The position numbers were made by a program, and so were the translations under genes. The notes beneath the pieces are model-generated. The model was not told the DNA's origin. It worked only from the letters and a program-made list of their open reading frames with translations, and searched no databases. A stretch of DNA of 64,000 nucleotides from Serratia proteamaculans (lineage in GTDB: Bacteria; Pseudomonadota; Gammaproteobacteria; Enterobacterales; Enterobacteriaceae): positions 496,001 through 560,000 of the forward strand of contig NZ_WBKI01000002.1 of assembly GCF_008830365.1 (NCBI RefSeq). Direction: 5' to 3'. This document shows, in pieces, positions 1 through 9,008 of this stretch (positions are counted from its first letter, which is position 1; the number at the start of each line of letters is the position of its first letter).

Positions 1-34
1 CAGCACAGGAACCGGGTTGCCACTGACCTCAGGG

Positions 35-463
35 TCAGATTGGCTGGGTCATCAGCCCCACGGAAGCGACGCCCGCCTGATGGAGAATATTCAATGCTTT
101 GATAATCTCATCATACGGAACTTCCTTCGCCCCACCGATCAAAAAGACCGTTTTCGGGTTAGCCGCTAAACGCGACCTGGCTTCAGCTGCAACCTGCTCC
201 GGCGGCAACAGTTCCATGCGGTCGTGATCCACCACCATGGTGTATTGGCCCACGCCAGAAACCTCAAGGATCACTGGCGGGTTATCACTGCTGGACACCG
301 CTTTGGAATCGGTGGCGTCCGGCAGATCAACCTCAACGCTCTGGGTGATGATCGGCGCGGTTGCCATAAAGATCAGCAACAGCACCAGCAACACGTCGAG
401 CAACGGAACTATGTTAATTTCGGACTTCAGCTCGCGCCGATTACGTCCACGAACTCTCGCCAT
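35..463 (-). CDS. tolR: TolR, Tol-Pal inner-membrane protein
   Basis: TolR couples the proton motive force to the Tol-Pal envelope machine, together with TolQ and TolA, during cell division. The 142-residue product has a short basic N-terminus, one membrane segment (about residues 17-39) containing Asp23, the essential intramembrane acid of the TolR/ExbD family, and a periplasmic domain. It follows tolQ by 12 bases on the same strand. The next gene should be tolA, but bases 1-34 hold only the start of the tolR-tolA spacer and no tolA codon can be identified. Identity rests on near full-length similarity to E. coli TolR as remembered. Confidence 0.96.
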   Translation of the reverse strand: MARVRGRNRRELKSEINIVPLLDVLLVLLLIFMATAPIITQSVEVDLPDATDSKAVSSSDNPPVILEVSGVGQYTMVVDHDRMELLPPEQVAAEARSRLAANPKTVFLIGGAKEVPYDEIIKALNILHQAGVASVGLMTQPI

Positions 464-475
464 GCTACCTCCTAC

Positions 476-1560
<1,085 letters not shown>

Positions 1561-1640
1561 TCTACTTCCAAGCCAATGGATTTAACGGTGCTACTATACG
1601 CAAGACGGATCGGGTTGGGAATGGGTTACAACAGGGGAAC

Positions 1641-1671
1641 GAAAATAATTATGGGCCGCGATGGCCCATAA
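1641..1671 (-). terminator. Probable terminator after ybgE
   Basis: A perfect 9-bp inverted repeat (TTATGGGCC / GGCCCATAA, five-base loop, 1649-1671) is followed on the minus strand by the T-rich ATTATTTTCG. It lies 20 bases after the ybgE stop and would end the cyd transcript before ybgC-tol. The T-tract is interrupted, so termination may be partial. Confidence 0.55.
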
Positions 1672-1690
1672 CTTGGGGATATAACGGAGA

Positions 1691-1987
1691 TTATAAAGAA
1701 ACGTAAAGTAATCCTGCGGCCAGGATCACAATTGCCGGAAGTGGCGCAAAAAAAGCTCGCCACAGGGTGCGTTGCGGTCGGAACCCGACGCCATGAACTA
1801 CCCCGGCACACACTGCCCAAATAAGCAGCAGACCTTCCCATATCTCCAGCGAGCTGGTCTTCGCCGCAAAGCGGGTCGGATCCCAAAAAATACAGCCCGC
1901 CAAAATCAACGCCAGCACCAGTGAAAGGGCCCGGACCGGGCCCTTGTCAGTGATAGCGTACAGCTTGTCAGTCAGTGACAAACTCAT
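1691..1987 (-). CDS. ybgE: YbgE, cyd operon membrane protein
   Basis: This small inner-membrane protein is encoded with cytochrome bd-I. Its role is not settled. The 98 residues start MSLSLTDKLYAITDKGP and contain about three hydrophobic segments (roughly residues 20-36, 48-64 and 78-96). I chose the ATG whose A overlaps the last base of the cydX stop (TGATG). A GTG lies one codon upstream. The overlap suggests translational coupling to cydX. Gene order cydA-cydB-cydX-ybgE is as in other enterobacteria. Confidence 0.9.
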   Translation of the reverse strand: MSLSLTDKLYAITDKGPVRALSLVLALILAGCIFWDPTRFAAKTSSLEIWEGLLLIWAVCAGVVHGVGFRPQRTLWRAFFAPLPAIVILAAGLLYVSL

Positions 1988-2100
1988 CACTTATCGTCTT
2001 GCTGTGCTTTTGAATCTTCGTGGTGCTCAAGCGCCAGCGCCGTGATGATGCCGAAGGCACAGGCAAGAAGCGTTCCGAGAATCCAGGCAAAATACCACAT
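1987..2100 (-). CDS. cydX: CydX, small subunit of cytochrome bd-I oxidase
   Basis: This 37-residue single-span membrane protein stabilises the haem environment of cytochrome bd-I. The translation is MWYFAWILGTLLACAFGII followed by TALALEHHEDSKAQQDDK. It shows the invariant MWYFAWILG start and a glutamate at the end of the helix, as in E. coli CydX (also 37 residues). It begins 17 bases after the cydB stop, and its TGA overlaps the ybgE ATG by one base. Confidence 0.95.
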   Translation of the reverse strand: MWYFAWILGTLLACAFGIITALALEHHEDSKAQQDDK

Positions 2101-2117
2101 GGTTTAGCTCCCTATCC

Positions 2118-3257
2118 TTAATACAGCGAATGCTTGTTGTTCTCGATGAAGTTCTTATCGAGACGGCCGAACATTTTGTAGTACGACCAACTGGTGTACG
2201 CCAGAACGATAGGCACAAAGATCGCCGCGACAACGGTCATCACTTGCAGCGTCAACAGGCTGGAGGTGGCATCCCACATGGTCAGGCTGATGTTAGGCAC
2301 GGTGCTTGACGGCATCACGAACGGGAACATGGTCACCCCGGCGGTAAGGATCACACAGGCAATGGTCAGCGACGAGGTCACGAACGCCAGCGCGTCTTTC
2401 GACATGCGCGAGAACAGCACCGTGAACAGCGGCAGCACCACGCCCAGTGCAGGCAGTGCCCACAGCAGCGGATACTTGTTGAAGTTGATCAACCAGGCAC
2501 CAGCCTGATGAGCCACTTCTTTACGCATCGGGTTAGACTCCGCCATGGTGTTCAGCGTCGAGGTAATCACATAACCGTCGATGCCTTTCACCAGCCAGAT
2601 ACCGCCCAACAGGAAGAACACCGCCATCACCAGCGTGGAGATCTGCGCCGCAGCACGAGCACGCAGGTGGATCTCACCGCTGGTACGCATCTGCAGGTAA
2701 GTCGCCCCCTGAGTTACCAGCATGGTCAGACTGACCACACCCGCCAACAGGCCAAACGGATTCAGCAGTTGGAAGAAGTTGCCGGTATAGAACAGACGCA
2801 TGTATTCATCCATGTGGAAGGGCACGCCCTGTAACAGGTTGCCGAACGCCACGCCGAATACCACCGCAGGCACGAAGCTGCCGATGAAAATGCCCCAGTC
2901 CCACATGTTGCGCCAGCGGCTGCTCTCCAGCTTCGAACGGTAGTCAAAACCGACCGGGCGGAAGAACAAGGCTGACAGCACCAGGATCATCGCAACATAG
3001 AAACCGGAGAACGCCGCCGCATAGACCATCGGCCAGGCGGCGAACAGCGCACCACCGGCGGTGATCAACCACACCTGGTTACCGTCCCAGTGCGGCGCGA
3101 TGGAGTTGATCATCACCCGGCGCTCGGTATCGGTTTTACCGATAATGCGCACCAGGATGCCGACCCCCATGTCGAAACCGTCGGTGACGGCGAAGCCGAT
3201 CAGCAGTACGCCAATCAGGACCCACCAGATAAATCGCAGTACTTCATAATCAAACAT
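2118..3257 (-). CDS. cydB: Cytochrome bd-I ubiquinol oxidase subunit II
   Basis: CydB is the second large membrane subunit of the high-affinity quinol oxidase, which reduces oxygen to water without pumping protons. The 379-residue protein begins MFDYEVLRFIWWVLIG and has eight to nine hydrophobic segments. Conserved stretches include TDGFDMGVG and WDGNQVWLITAGGALFAAWP near the N-terminus. The length equals E. coli CydB. It follows cydA by 14 bases and precedes cydX. Confidence 0.97.
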   Translation of the reverse strand: MFDYEVLRFIWWVLIGVLLIGFAVTDGFDMGVGILVRIIGKTDTERRVMINSIAPHWDGNQVWLITAGGALFAAWPMVYAAAFSGFYVAMILVLSALFFRPVGFDYRSKLESSRWRNMWDWGIFIGSFVPAVVFGVAFGNLLQGVPFHMDEYMRLFYTGNFFQLLNPFGLLAGVVSLTMLVTQGATYLQMRTSGEIHLRARAAAQISTLVMAVFFLLGGIWLVKGIDGYVITSTLNTMAESNPMRKEVAHQAGAWLINFNKYPLLWALPALGVVLPLFTVLFSRMSKDALAFVTSSLTIACVILTAGVTMFPFVMPSSTVPNISLTMWDATSSLLTLQVMTVVAAIFVPIVLAYTSWSYYKMFGRLDKNFIENNKHSLY

Positions 3258-3271
3258 ACGTGGACTCCTGT

Positions 3272-4840
3272 TTAGCGCGCTTCCTGCACGGCGGCAGTCG
3301 GTTGTTCAAAGTGGTAGCGGCCAGTTTTCAGGCTGCTTGGACCCAGACGTGCAAATTTGAACATCAGGTACATTTCAGCCACCAGGAACAGGGTGTACAA
3401 GCCGCAAATCAGCCCCATCGAGAACAGAATGTCGCCCGCAGTCAGTGAAGAGTTGGCAACCGCAGTCGGCAGCACCTCACCAATCGCCCAAGGTTGACGG
3501 CCGTATTCAGCCACAAACCAGCCGGCTTCGATCGCGATCCATGGCAACGGCAGGCCATACAGCGCCGCGCGGTGCAGCCATTTTCTCTGGCCAACACGGT
3601 TGCGGATCACGCTCCAGAACGACAGACCGATGATCAACAGCATCAGCACGCCACAGGCCACCATGATACGGAAGGCGAAATACAGTGGTGCTACACGTGG
3701 GATCGAGTCTTTGGTGGCCTGCTGGATCTGCGTTTCCGTCGCGTCAGTGACGTTCTGGGTATAACGCTTCAGCAGTAAGCCGTAGCCCAGGTCCTGCTTG
3801 GCTTTATTGAACTCGGTGCGTACCGTCGGGTCGGTATTGCCGCTACGCAGTTCTTCCAGCAGCCCATAGGCTTTCATCCCGTTGCGGATACGCACTTCAT
3901 GCTGCGCCATCAGATCTTTCAGGCCGGTGACCTGAGTATCTGTTGAGCGGGTGGCAATCAGGCCGAGCGCATAAGGGATTTGGATGGAGTAGGAGTTTTC
4001 CATTTTATCCTGGTTCGGAATGCCGAACAGGGTAAAGGAAGCCGGTGCCGGTTGAGTGTCCCACTCGGCTTCGATGGCAGCCAGTTTGGTTTTCTGCACG
4101 TCGCCCATTTCGTAGCCGGATTCATCACCCAGAACGATAACGGACAGCACGGCAGCCATACCGAAGCTGGCGGCAATGGCGAAGGAGCGTTTGGCGAAGG
4201 CCAGATCACGGCCTTTTAACAGGTAGTAAGAGCTGATACCCAGAACGAACATCGCGCCACAGGTGTAGCCGGCTGCCACGGTGTGAACAAACTTCACCTG
4301 CGCAACAGGATTGAGCACCAGTTCGGAGAAGCTGAGCATCTCCATACGCATGGTTTCGAAGTTAAAGTCCGAGGCGATTGGGTTCTGCATCCAACCGTTG
4401 GCGACCAGGATCCACAGCGCGGAAAAGTTTGAGCCCAGTGCCACCAGCCAGGTAACGGCCATGTGCTGCACCTTGCCCAGACGATCCCAGCCGAAGAAGA
4501 ACAGGCCGACCAGCGTCGATTCAAGGAAGAACGCCATCAGACCTTCGATGGCCAGTGGGGCCCCGAAAATATCACCGACGTAGTGGGAGAAATAAGACCA
4601 GTTAGTCCCGAACTGGAACTCCATGGTCAACCCGGTGGCCACACCCAGAGCAAAGTTAATTGCAAATAACTTGCCCCAGAATTTGGTCATATCTTTATAG
4701 ATTTGTTTGCCTGACAGTACATATACCGTTTCCATAATTGCCAGCAAGAACGCCATACCCAGCGTTAATGGGACAAATAAGAAGTGGTACATCGCCGTTA
4801 AAGCAAACTGTAAGCGCGACAGTTCGACAATATCAAACAT
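3272..4840 (-). CDS. cydA: Cytochrome bd-I ubiquinol oxidase subunit I
   Basis: CydA carries haems b558, b595 and d and the quinol site (Q-loop) of the bd oxidase. The start is placed at [19 protein letters not shown], which gives 522 residues, the E. coli length, and puts haem b595 ligand His19 at its usual number. An AAGGAG sits six bases upstream. An in-frame ATG twelve codons earlier lacks a good ribosome site. Nine hydrophobic segments and the long periplasmic Q-loop are visible. The gene heads cydABX-ybgE; expression probably responds to ArcA through the AT-rich upstream region. Confidence 0.97.
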   Translation of the reverse strand: MFDIVELSRLQFALTAMYHFLFVPLTLGMAFLLAIMETVYVLSGKQIYKDMTKFWGKLFAINFALGVATGLTMEFQFGTNWSYFSHYVGDIFGAPLAIEGLMAFFLESTLVGLFFFGWDRLGKVQHMAVTWLVALGSNFSALWILVANGWMQNPIASDFNFETMRMEMLSFSELVLNPVAQVKFVHTVAAGYTCGAMFVLGISSYYLLKGRDLAFAKRSFAIAASFGMAAVLSVIVLGDESGYEMGDVQKTKLAAIEAEWDTQPAPASFTLFGIPNQDKMENSYSIQIPYALGLIATRSTDTQVTGLKDLMAQHEVRIRNGMKAYGLLEELRSGNTDPTVRTEFNKAKQDLGYGLLLKRYTQNVTDATETQIQQATKDSIPRVAPLYFAFRIMVACGVLMLLIIGLSFWSVIRNRVGQRKWLHRAALYGLPLPWIAIEAGWFVAEYGRQPWAIGEVLPTAVANSSLTAGDILFSMGLICGLYTLFLVAEMYLMFKFARLGPSSLKTGRYHFEQPTAAVQEAR

Positions 4841-5301
4841 CTTGACTCCTTGCTCCTCGCAGGAAGACTCCGACATGCGGTATCGATATGACCTCGGGTG
4901 AAGCTACCGGTAACGCCCCGCAGTGAATGCCCTTAAACACAACAAAAATTTGATCCAGCTTCTCCGCTTTCAACCATGCATTCGACGCGGGCCATACTGG
5001 CCAGTGCACTAAACACACCACTGAAAACCGACAACGGGTAACAAATGCAACAAGTTCAACCATCCATATTCAGCATGGATGATACTCGACCAATCCCACA
5101 CAATAAATAGGTTTTTACGTGATGTGGGTTAGACTTTGGGTTACAGGTCAAATTTTCCCCCAAAGAGGTATTCAGGCGTAATTTGATCTGAAACAATTTA
5201 AGCCTATCTGGATTTTATTTCCAGATTCAGCTCACAATTTCTCATAATTATCTTGTGGTTATGTTACGCAATGGTTTCGTAGTCTCTTTAGGTGATTTTT
5301 G

Positions 5302-5317
5302 TGTTAAATAGATGTGA
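5302..5317. promoter_or_regulatory. ArcA-box-like sequence upstream of cydA
   Basis: TGTTAAATAGATGTGA matches the ArcA consensus TGTTAATTAAATGTTA at 13 of 16 positions. It lies about 470 bases upstream of cydA. ArcA activation of cydAB under low oxygen is established in E. coli. The site here is inferred from sequence alone. Confidence 0.5.
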
Positions 5318-5364
5318 TATTTAATGGATAGCTGTATTTAAATGAAGTCTTGAGTGTGAATGAT

Positions 5365-5380
5365 GTTAACGTTTATTAAC
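5365..5380. promoter_or_regulatory. Second ArcA-like site upstream of cydA
   Basis: GTTAACGTTTATTAAC reads on the minus strand as GTTAATAAACGTTAAC, two GTTAA half-sites ten bases apart, one base shorter than the usual ArcA spacing. It lies between cydA and sucD and could serve the cyd promoter region. This is weaker evidence than for the 5302 site. Confidence 0.4.
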
Positions 5381-5555
5381 CTACCAATAGGACAAGCTTA
5401 GCTTATTTTTTTACTCTGATAATTATAGGCAATAAAAAGAATTATTATCGATAAAGCAGCGCTTAAATACGCCTGCCTTATCCCCTTTCCTGCTTAATTG
5501 ACGCCGCTAATCCCCACCACGACCACATTGATGCCCGGCCAGCCCTCCGACGGGC

Positions 5556-5591
5556 AAAAAAAAACAGGGCCAGACAAATTGCCTGGCCCTG
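5556..5591 (-). terminator. Rho-independent terminator of the sdh-suc operon
   Basis: A perfect 9-bp stem (CAGGGCCAG / CTGGCCCTG) with a nine-base loop is followed on the minus strand by nine T residues. It starts about 30 bases after the sucD stop and ends the sdhCDAB-sucABCD transcript. Confidence 0.92.
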
Positions 5592-5620
5592 CTTCTAAAA
5601 GGGTTACTGCCGGTAATAAA

Positions 5621-6493
5621 TTAGCGATTCAGAACCGCTTTTACTGCCTCGCCGATGTCAGCCAGGCTGCGTACGGTTTTAACCCCTGCCGCTTCCAGCG
5701 CCGCAAACTTCTCGTCTGCTGTGCCTTTACCGCCGGCAATGATGGCGCCGGCATGGCCCATACGTTTGCCTTTAGGCGCGGTAACACCCGCGATATAGCC
5801 AACCACTGGCTTAGTCACGTGTTCTTTGATGTAAGCTGCGGCTTCTTCTTCCGCGCTACCGCCGATCTCACCGATCATCACGATCGCTTCGGTCTGCGGA
5901 TCTTCCTGGAACAGCTTCAGGATATCGATAAAGTTGGAGCCTGGGATTGGGTCGCCGCCGATGCCCACACAGGTAGACTGGCCCAGCCCGGTATCGGTGG
6001 TTTGTTTCACCGCTTCGTAGGTCAGGGTACCAGAGCGGGAAACGATACCCACTTTGCCTGGCAGGTGGATGTGGCCAGGCATGATGCCGATTTTGCACTC
6101 GCCCGGGGTGATAACACCTGGGCAGTTCGGGCCAATCATGCGCACGCCGGCTTCATCCAGCTTCACTTTCACGGTCAGCATATCCAGCGTCGGGATGCCT
6201 TCGGTGATGGTGATGATCAGTTTGATGCCTGCATCGATAGCTTCCAAAATGGAGTCTTTGCAGAACGGTGCCGGTACGTAGATAACAGACGCAGTTGCGC
6301 CAGTCGCTTCTACCGCTTCACGCACGGTGTTGAACACTGGCAGGCCCAGGTGCTCAGTACCGCCTTTGCCCGGCGTTACGCCACCGACCATTTTGGTGCC
6401 GTAAGCGATGGCTTGCTCGGAGTGGAAAGTCCCTTGGCTACCGGTGAAACCCTGACAAATTACTTTGGTGTTCTTATCGATTAAAATGGACAT
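5621..6493 (-). CDS. sucD: Succinyl-CoA synthetase alpha subunit
   Basis: SucD, with SucC, converts succinyl-CoA plus ADP and phosphate to succinate, ATP and CoA in the TCA cycle. The 290-residue protein has an N-terminal CoA-binding Rossmann fold ([13 protein letters not shown] near residues 12-24) and the phosphohistidine loop with His247 in [10 protein letters not shown], the E. coli position. The ATG overlaps the sucC stop by one base (TAATG), as expected for a coupled two-subunit enzyme. It is the last gene of the supra-operon. Confidence 0.98.
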   Translation of the reverse strand: MSILIDKNTKVICQGFTGSQGTFHSEQAIAYGTKMVGGVTPGKGGTEHLGLPVFNTVREAVEATGATASVIYVPAPFCKDSILEAIDAGIKLIITITEGIPTLDMLTVKVKLDEAGVRMIGPNCPGVITPGECKIGIMPGHIHLPGKVGIVSRSGTLTYEAVKQTTDTGLGQSTCVGIGGDPIPGSNFIDILKLFQEDPQTEAIVMIGEIGGSAEEEAAAYIKEHVTKPVVGYIAGVTAPKGKRMGHAGAIIAGGKGTADEKFAALEAAGVKTVRSLADIGEAVKAVLNR

Positions 6494-7659
6494 TATTTGC
6501 TCCCCACTGCCGCAACAACTTGCTGAGCCGCATCAGTCAGGCTGGTCGCAGCAATGATATTCAGACCGCTGTCCGCCAGTTTCTTGGCGCCCAGCTCGGC
6601 GTTATTCCCTTCCAGACGCACCACCACCGGGACGTTAACGCCCACTTCGGCTACTGCGCCAATGATACCGTCAGCGATCAGGTCGCAACGCACGATACCA
6701 CCGAAAATGTTAACCAGAACCGCTTTCACCTTATCGTCAGACAGGATGATTTTGAAGGCTTCGGTCACGCGCTCTTTGGTTGCACCACCGCCCACGTCGA
6801 GGAAGTTGGCTGGCTCGCCACCGTGCAGTTTAACGATGTCCATGGTACCCATCGCCAGGCCTGCGCCGTTAACCATGCAACCGATGTTGCCGTCGAGAGC
6901 AACGTAGTTCAGCTCCCACTGTGCCGCACGGGATTCACGCTCATCTTCCTGAGAAAGGTCACGCATTTCACGCAGCTCAGGCTGGCGGAACAGGGCGTTG
7001 CCGTCAGCGCCCAGTTTGCCGTCCAGACAGATCAGATCGCCCTGCTTGGTCACCACCAGCGGGTTGATCTCAACCATTGCCAGGTCACGTTCCAGGAACA
7101 AGGTCGCCAGGCCCATGAAGATCTTGGCGAACTGGCCAACTTGCTTGCCGGTCAGACCCAGTTTGAAGGCCAGCTCACGGCCCTGGTAAGGCTGTGGGCC
7201 TGCCAGTGGATCGATGGTCATTTTGTGGATCAGTTCCGGGGTTTCTTCCGCAACTTTCTCGATTTCAACGCCACCCTCGGTGGATGCCATGAACACCACG
7301 CGACGGCTGGCACGGTCAACTACCGCGCCCAGATACAGTTCTTTATCAATGTCGGTCGCCGCTTCTACCAGGATCTGGTGAACCGGTTGGCCCAGCGCGT
7401 CAGTCTGGTAAGTCACCAGACGCTTGCCCAGCCAGGCTTCAGCGAAAGCACGGATGTCTTCCTTGCTGTTAACCACTTTAACGCCGCCAGCTTTACCGCG
7501 ACCGCCAGCATGAACCTGACATTTTACCACCCACGGGCCGGAGCCGATTTTGGATGCAGCTTCTTCTGCTTCACGCGGTGTGGTACAGGCATAACCGGTT
7601 GGTGCCGGCATGCCATACCGAGCAAACAGCTGTTTTGCCTGATATTCGTGTAAATTCAT
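6493..7659 (-). CDS. sucC: Succinyl-CoA synthetase beta subunit
   Basis: SucC supplies the ATP-grasp nucleotide-binding domain (about residues 1-235) and the C-terminal CoA-ligase domain of succinyl-CoA synthetase. The 388-residue protein begins [18 protein letters not shown] and has the E. coli length. The glycine-rich [10 protein letters not shown] near residue 52 and the strand ending MVEINPLVV are ATP-grasp features. It lies 117 bases downstream of sucB. Transcription is probably shared with the whole operon. Confidence 0.98.
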   Translation of the reverse strand: MNLHEYQAKQLFARYGMPAPTGYACTTPREAEEAASKIGSGPWVVKCQVHAGGRGKAGGVKVVNSKEDIRAFAEAWLGKRLVTYQTDALGQPVHQILVEAATDIDKELYLGAVVDRASRRVVFMASTEGGVEIEKVAEETPELIHKMTIDPLAGPQPYQGRELAFKLGLTGKQVGQFAKIFMGLATLFLERDLAMVEINPLVVTKQGDLICLDGKLGADGNALFRQPELREMRDLSQEDERESRAAQWELNYVALDGNIGCMVNGAGLAMGTMDIVKLHGGEPANFLDVGGGATKERVTEAFKIILSDDKVKAVLVNIFGGIVRCDLIADGIIGAVAEVGVNVPVVVRLEGNNAELGAKKLADSGLNIIAATSLTDAAQQVVAAVGSK

Positions 7660-7776
7660 GATGTTCTATCCATTCAGTTCTGAAGGTTTTAGCCGAGCCA
7701 TTTGGGCGGAAAACCGCATGACTTTAGTCGGCCACATAGCACAGAGTGTGGGCGCAGCGTACCGCGCCCATCAGGG

Positions 7777-8997
7777 TTATACGTCCAGCAGCAGACGAGT
7801 TGGATCTTCCAGCATATCTTTTACCGTCACCAGGTAACTGACGGATTCTTTACCGTCGATCAGGCGGTGATCGTAAGACAGAGCCAGATACATCATCGGC
7901 AAGATCACAACCTGGCCTTTCACCGCCATTGGGCGATCTTTAATGGCATGCATGCCCAGGATGGCGCTTTGCGGTGGGTTGATGATCGGGGTAGACATCA
8001 GTGAACCGAATACGCCACCGTTGGTAATGGTGAAGTTACCGCCGGTCAGCTCTTCCACAGTCAATTTGCCGTCACGGCCTTTGACTGCCAGCTCTTTGAT
8101 TTTCTTCTCGATATCTGCCATGCCCATGCTGTCTACATCACGCAGGACCGGGGTTACCAGGCCACGTGGAGTAGAAACCGCAATGCTGATATCGAAGTAG
8201 TTGTGGTACACCACGTCGGTGCCGTCGATAGACGCGTTCACTTCCGGGAAGCGTTTCAGTGCTTCAACTACCGCTTTGATGTAGAAGGACATAAAGCCCA
8301 GACGAACACCGTGGCGTTTTTCGAAGGCTTCACCGTACTGCTTGCGCAGGTCCATGATCGGCTGCATGTTGATTTCGTTGAAGGTGGTCAGCATCGCAGT
8401 GCTGTTCTTCGCTTCCAACAGGCGCTCGGCTACGCGCTTGCGCAGACGGGTCATAGGGACGCGTTTTTCACTGCGACCACCCAGAGCGGGCTGCGGTGCG
8501 GCTTCAACGGCGGCGGCAGCAGGCTTGTCGGCTTTTTTGCCGTTAGCCAGGTGCGCTTCCACGTCTTCGCGAGTGATACGACCACCCACACCGCTGCCTT
8601 TAATGGCGGCAGCATCGAGATCGTGTTCGGCAATCAGGCGACGGATAGCCGGGCTGAGTGCGTCGTTGCTCTCTTCTTCCAGGCTGGCGGTAGCACGCTG
8701 GGCCGGAGTGGATTCTTTAGCCTGACTTTTCTCTTGAGTCGGCTTGCCGGAGCTGTCGCCCGGACGAATACGGCCGAGGATCTGACGAGAAAGCACGGTG
8801 GCGCCCTCTTCTTCCAGGATCGCATCAAGAATGCCTGCTTCGCTGGCCGGGACTTCCAGCACAACTTTGTCAGTTTCGATTTCAACCAGAACTTCGTCAC
8901 GCTGGACGCTGTCACCTGGTTTCTTGTGCCAGGTGGCTACGGTCGCATCGGCAACCGATTCAGGAAGGTCAGGAACCAGAATATCTACGCTACTCAT
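7777..8997 (-). CDS. sucB: Dihydrolipoamide succinyltransferase (E2 of 2-oxoglutarate dehydrogenase)
   Basis: This is the core of the 2-oxoglutarate dehydrogenase complex, passing succinyl groups from lipoamide to CoA. The 406-residue protein has a lipoyl domain (1-80) with the modified Lys44 in [13 protein letters not shown] peripheral-subunit-binding domain follows at about 115-150 ([20 protein letters not shown]), then an Ala/Pro/Lys linker. The trimeric catalytic domain carries the active-site [10 protein letters not shown] near residue 375. It starts 11 bases after the sucA stop. Confidence 0.98.
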   Translation of the reverse strand: MSSVDILVPDLPESVADATVATWHKKPGDSVQRDEVLVEIETDKVVLEVPASEAGILDAILEEEGATVLSRQILGRIRPGDSSGKPTQEKSQAKESTPAQRATASLEEESNDALSPAIRRLIAEHDLDAAAIKGSGVGGRITREDVEAHLANGKKADKPAAAAVEAAPQPALGGRSEKRVPMTRLRKRVAERLLEAKNSTAMLTTFNEINMQPIMDLRKQYGEAFEKRHGVRLGFMSFYIKAVVEALKRFPEVNASIDGTDVVYHNYFDISIAVSTPRGLVTPVLRDVDSMGMADIEKKIKELAVKGRDGKLTVEELTGGNFTITNGGVFGSLMSTPIINPPQSAILGMHAIKDRPMAVKGQVVILPMMYLALSYDHRLIDGKESVSYLVTVKDMLEDPTRLLLDV

Positions 8998-9008
8998 TTA
9001 GCTTTCCC

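Larger units (their letters stand above)
4841..5555. other. cydA upstream control region, no gene seen
   Basis: About 715 bases between cydA and the sucD terminator hold no convincing gene. The part from about 5,090 is strongly AT-rich and contains ArcA-like direct repeats (listed separately). E. coli cydA is transcribed from several ArcA- and FNR-controlled promoters spread over a similarly long leader. I could not assign a -10 or -35 with confidence. The E. coli mngRAB genes, which lie between sucD and cydA there, are absent. Confidence 0.7.

Noticed and set aside
1-34. Start of tolA
   Set aside because: The window ends in the tolR-tolA spacer; no start codon with a ribosome site is visible.
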